A stretch of 64,000 nucleotides of DNA, taken from assembly GCF_024666615.1 (NCBI RefSeq), contig NZ_CP088297.1, forward strand, positions 1,364,001 to 1,428,000. Direction: 5' to 3'. This document shows, one piece after another, positions 63,994 to 64,000 of the stretch (within the stretch, counting starts at the first letter, position 1; each line of letters starts with the position of its first letter). The notes beneath the pieces were generated by a model. That model was not told the DNA's origin. It worked only from the letters and a program-made list of their open reading frames with translations, and searched no databases. The position numbers and the translations under genes are program-made. Source of the DNA: Aquabacterium sp. J223 (lineage in GTDB: Bacteria; Pseudomonadota; Gammaproteobacteria; Burkholderiales; Burkholderiaceae_C).

Positions 63994-64000
63994 GTCATGG

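Overview
The window is very G+C-rich and reads like a chromosome segment of a Burkholderiales betaproteobacterium, of the Rubrivivax/Leptothrix/Comamonadaceae kind. The evidence is a minCDE block, three orphan Bug-type periplasmic receptors, the small Trp-rich protein, the malonate decarboxylase gene order seen in proteobacteria, and long inverted-repeat elements. The species assignment is inference. No rRNA, prophage, transposase or CRISPR array is visible, and there is one tRNA (Val-CAC).

Layout. 0-11 kb is mostly housekeeping: a secreted Gly/Ser protein, a hemerythrin-like protein, a DUF445 membrane protein, a ribosome hibernation-like factor, minE-minD-minC, a small cytochrome c, ilvD with a divergent LysR gene, lgt, dnaQ and tRNA-Val. 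11-20 kb holds a nitroreductase-like gene, a divergent HpxZ/PuuE-like pair, a multi-PAS hybrid histidine kinase, dbpA, a cold-shock gene and a DUF1615 lipoprotein. 19.5-29.2 kb is a metabolic block: a two-subunit Rieske oxygenase, a GntR regulator, a Bug receptor and the complete malonate decarboxylase operon mdcACDEGBH. 29.2-34.6 kb has small proteins and a LuxR regulator divergent from an acyl-CoA synthetase plus Bug pair.

34.6-40 kb is accessory DNA: an A+T-richer membrane protein and SGNH hydrolase, a YdeI protein, a DUF7661-acetyltransferase fusion, an Imm5-like protein and a GST. It also holds a two-gene unit lying between integron-type attC sites with no integrase in the window. From 60.6 kb back to 41 kb, genes on the minus strand form one long nitrogen-scavenging array: allophanate hydrolase (AtzF), AtzG, AtzE, a biuret amidohydrolase (BiuH), a formamidase-like protein and a second cysteine hydrolase. 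Two complete ABC importers, one BMP/nucleoside type and one peptide type, are interleaved with these enzymes, and a GntR regulator and a Bug receptor close the array. Two roughly 400-bp inverted-repeat elements sit inside it. 60.8-64 kb is the start of a surface-polysaccharide cluster (GT25, and a GT11-DUF268 fusion).

How the genes work together. Biuret would be hydrolysed to allophanate by BiuH, and allophanate to CO2 and ammonia by AtzF. AtzE/AtzG would handle 1-carboxybiuret or a related amide, although cyanuric acid hydrolase is absent here. GTATAC-centred palindromes lie before the atzF array and before the malonate operon, fitting the two GntR regulators.

Caution on sequence quality: at least eight genes are broken by a single-base shift, most of them in a G or C run, while both halves remain intact. 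This looks more like uncorrected sequencing indels than real gene decay. Those genes are given at full extent and typed as pseudogene.
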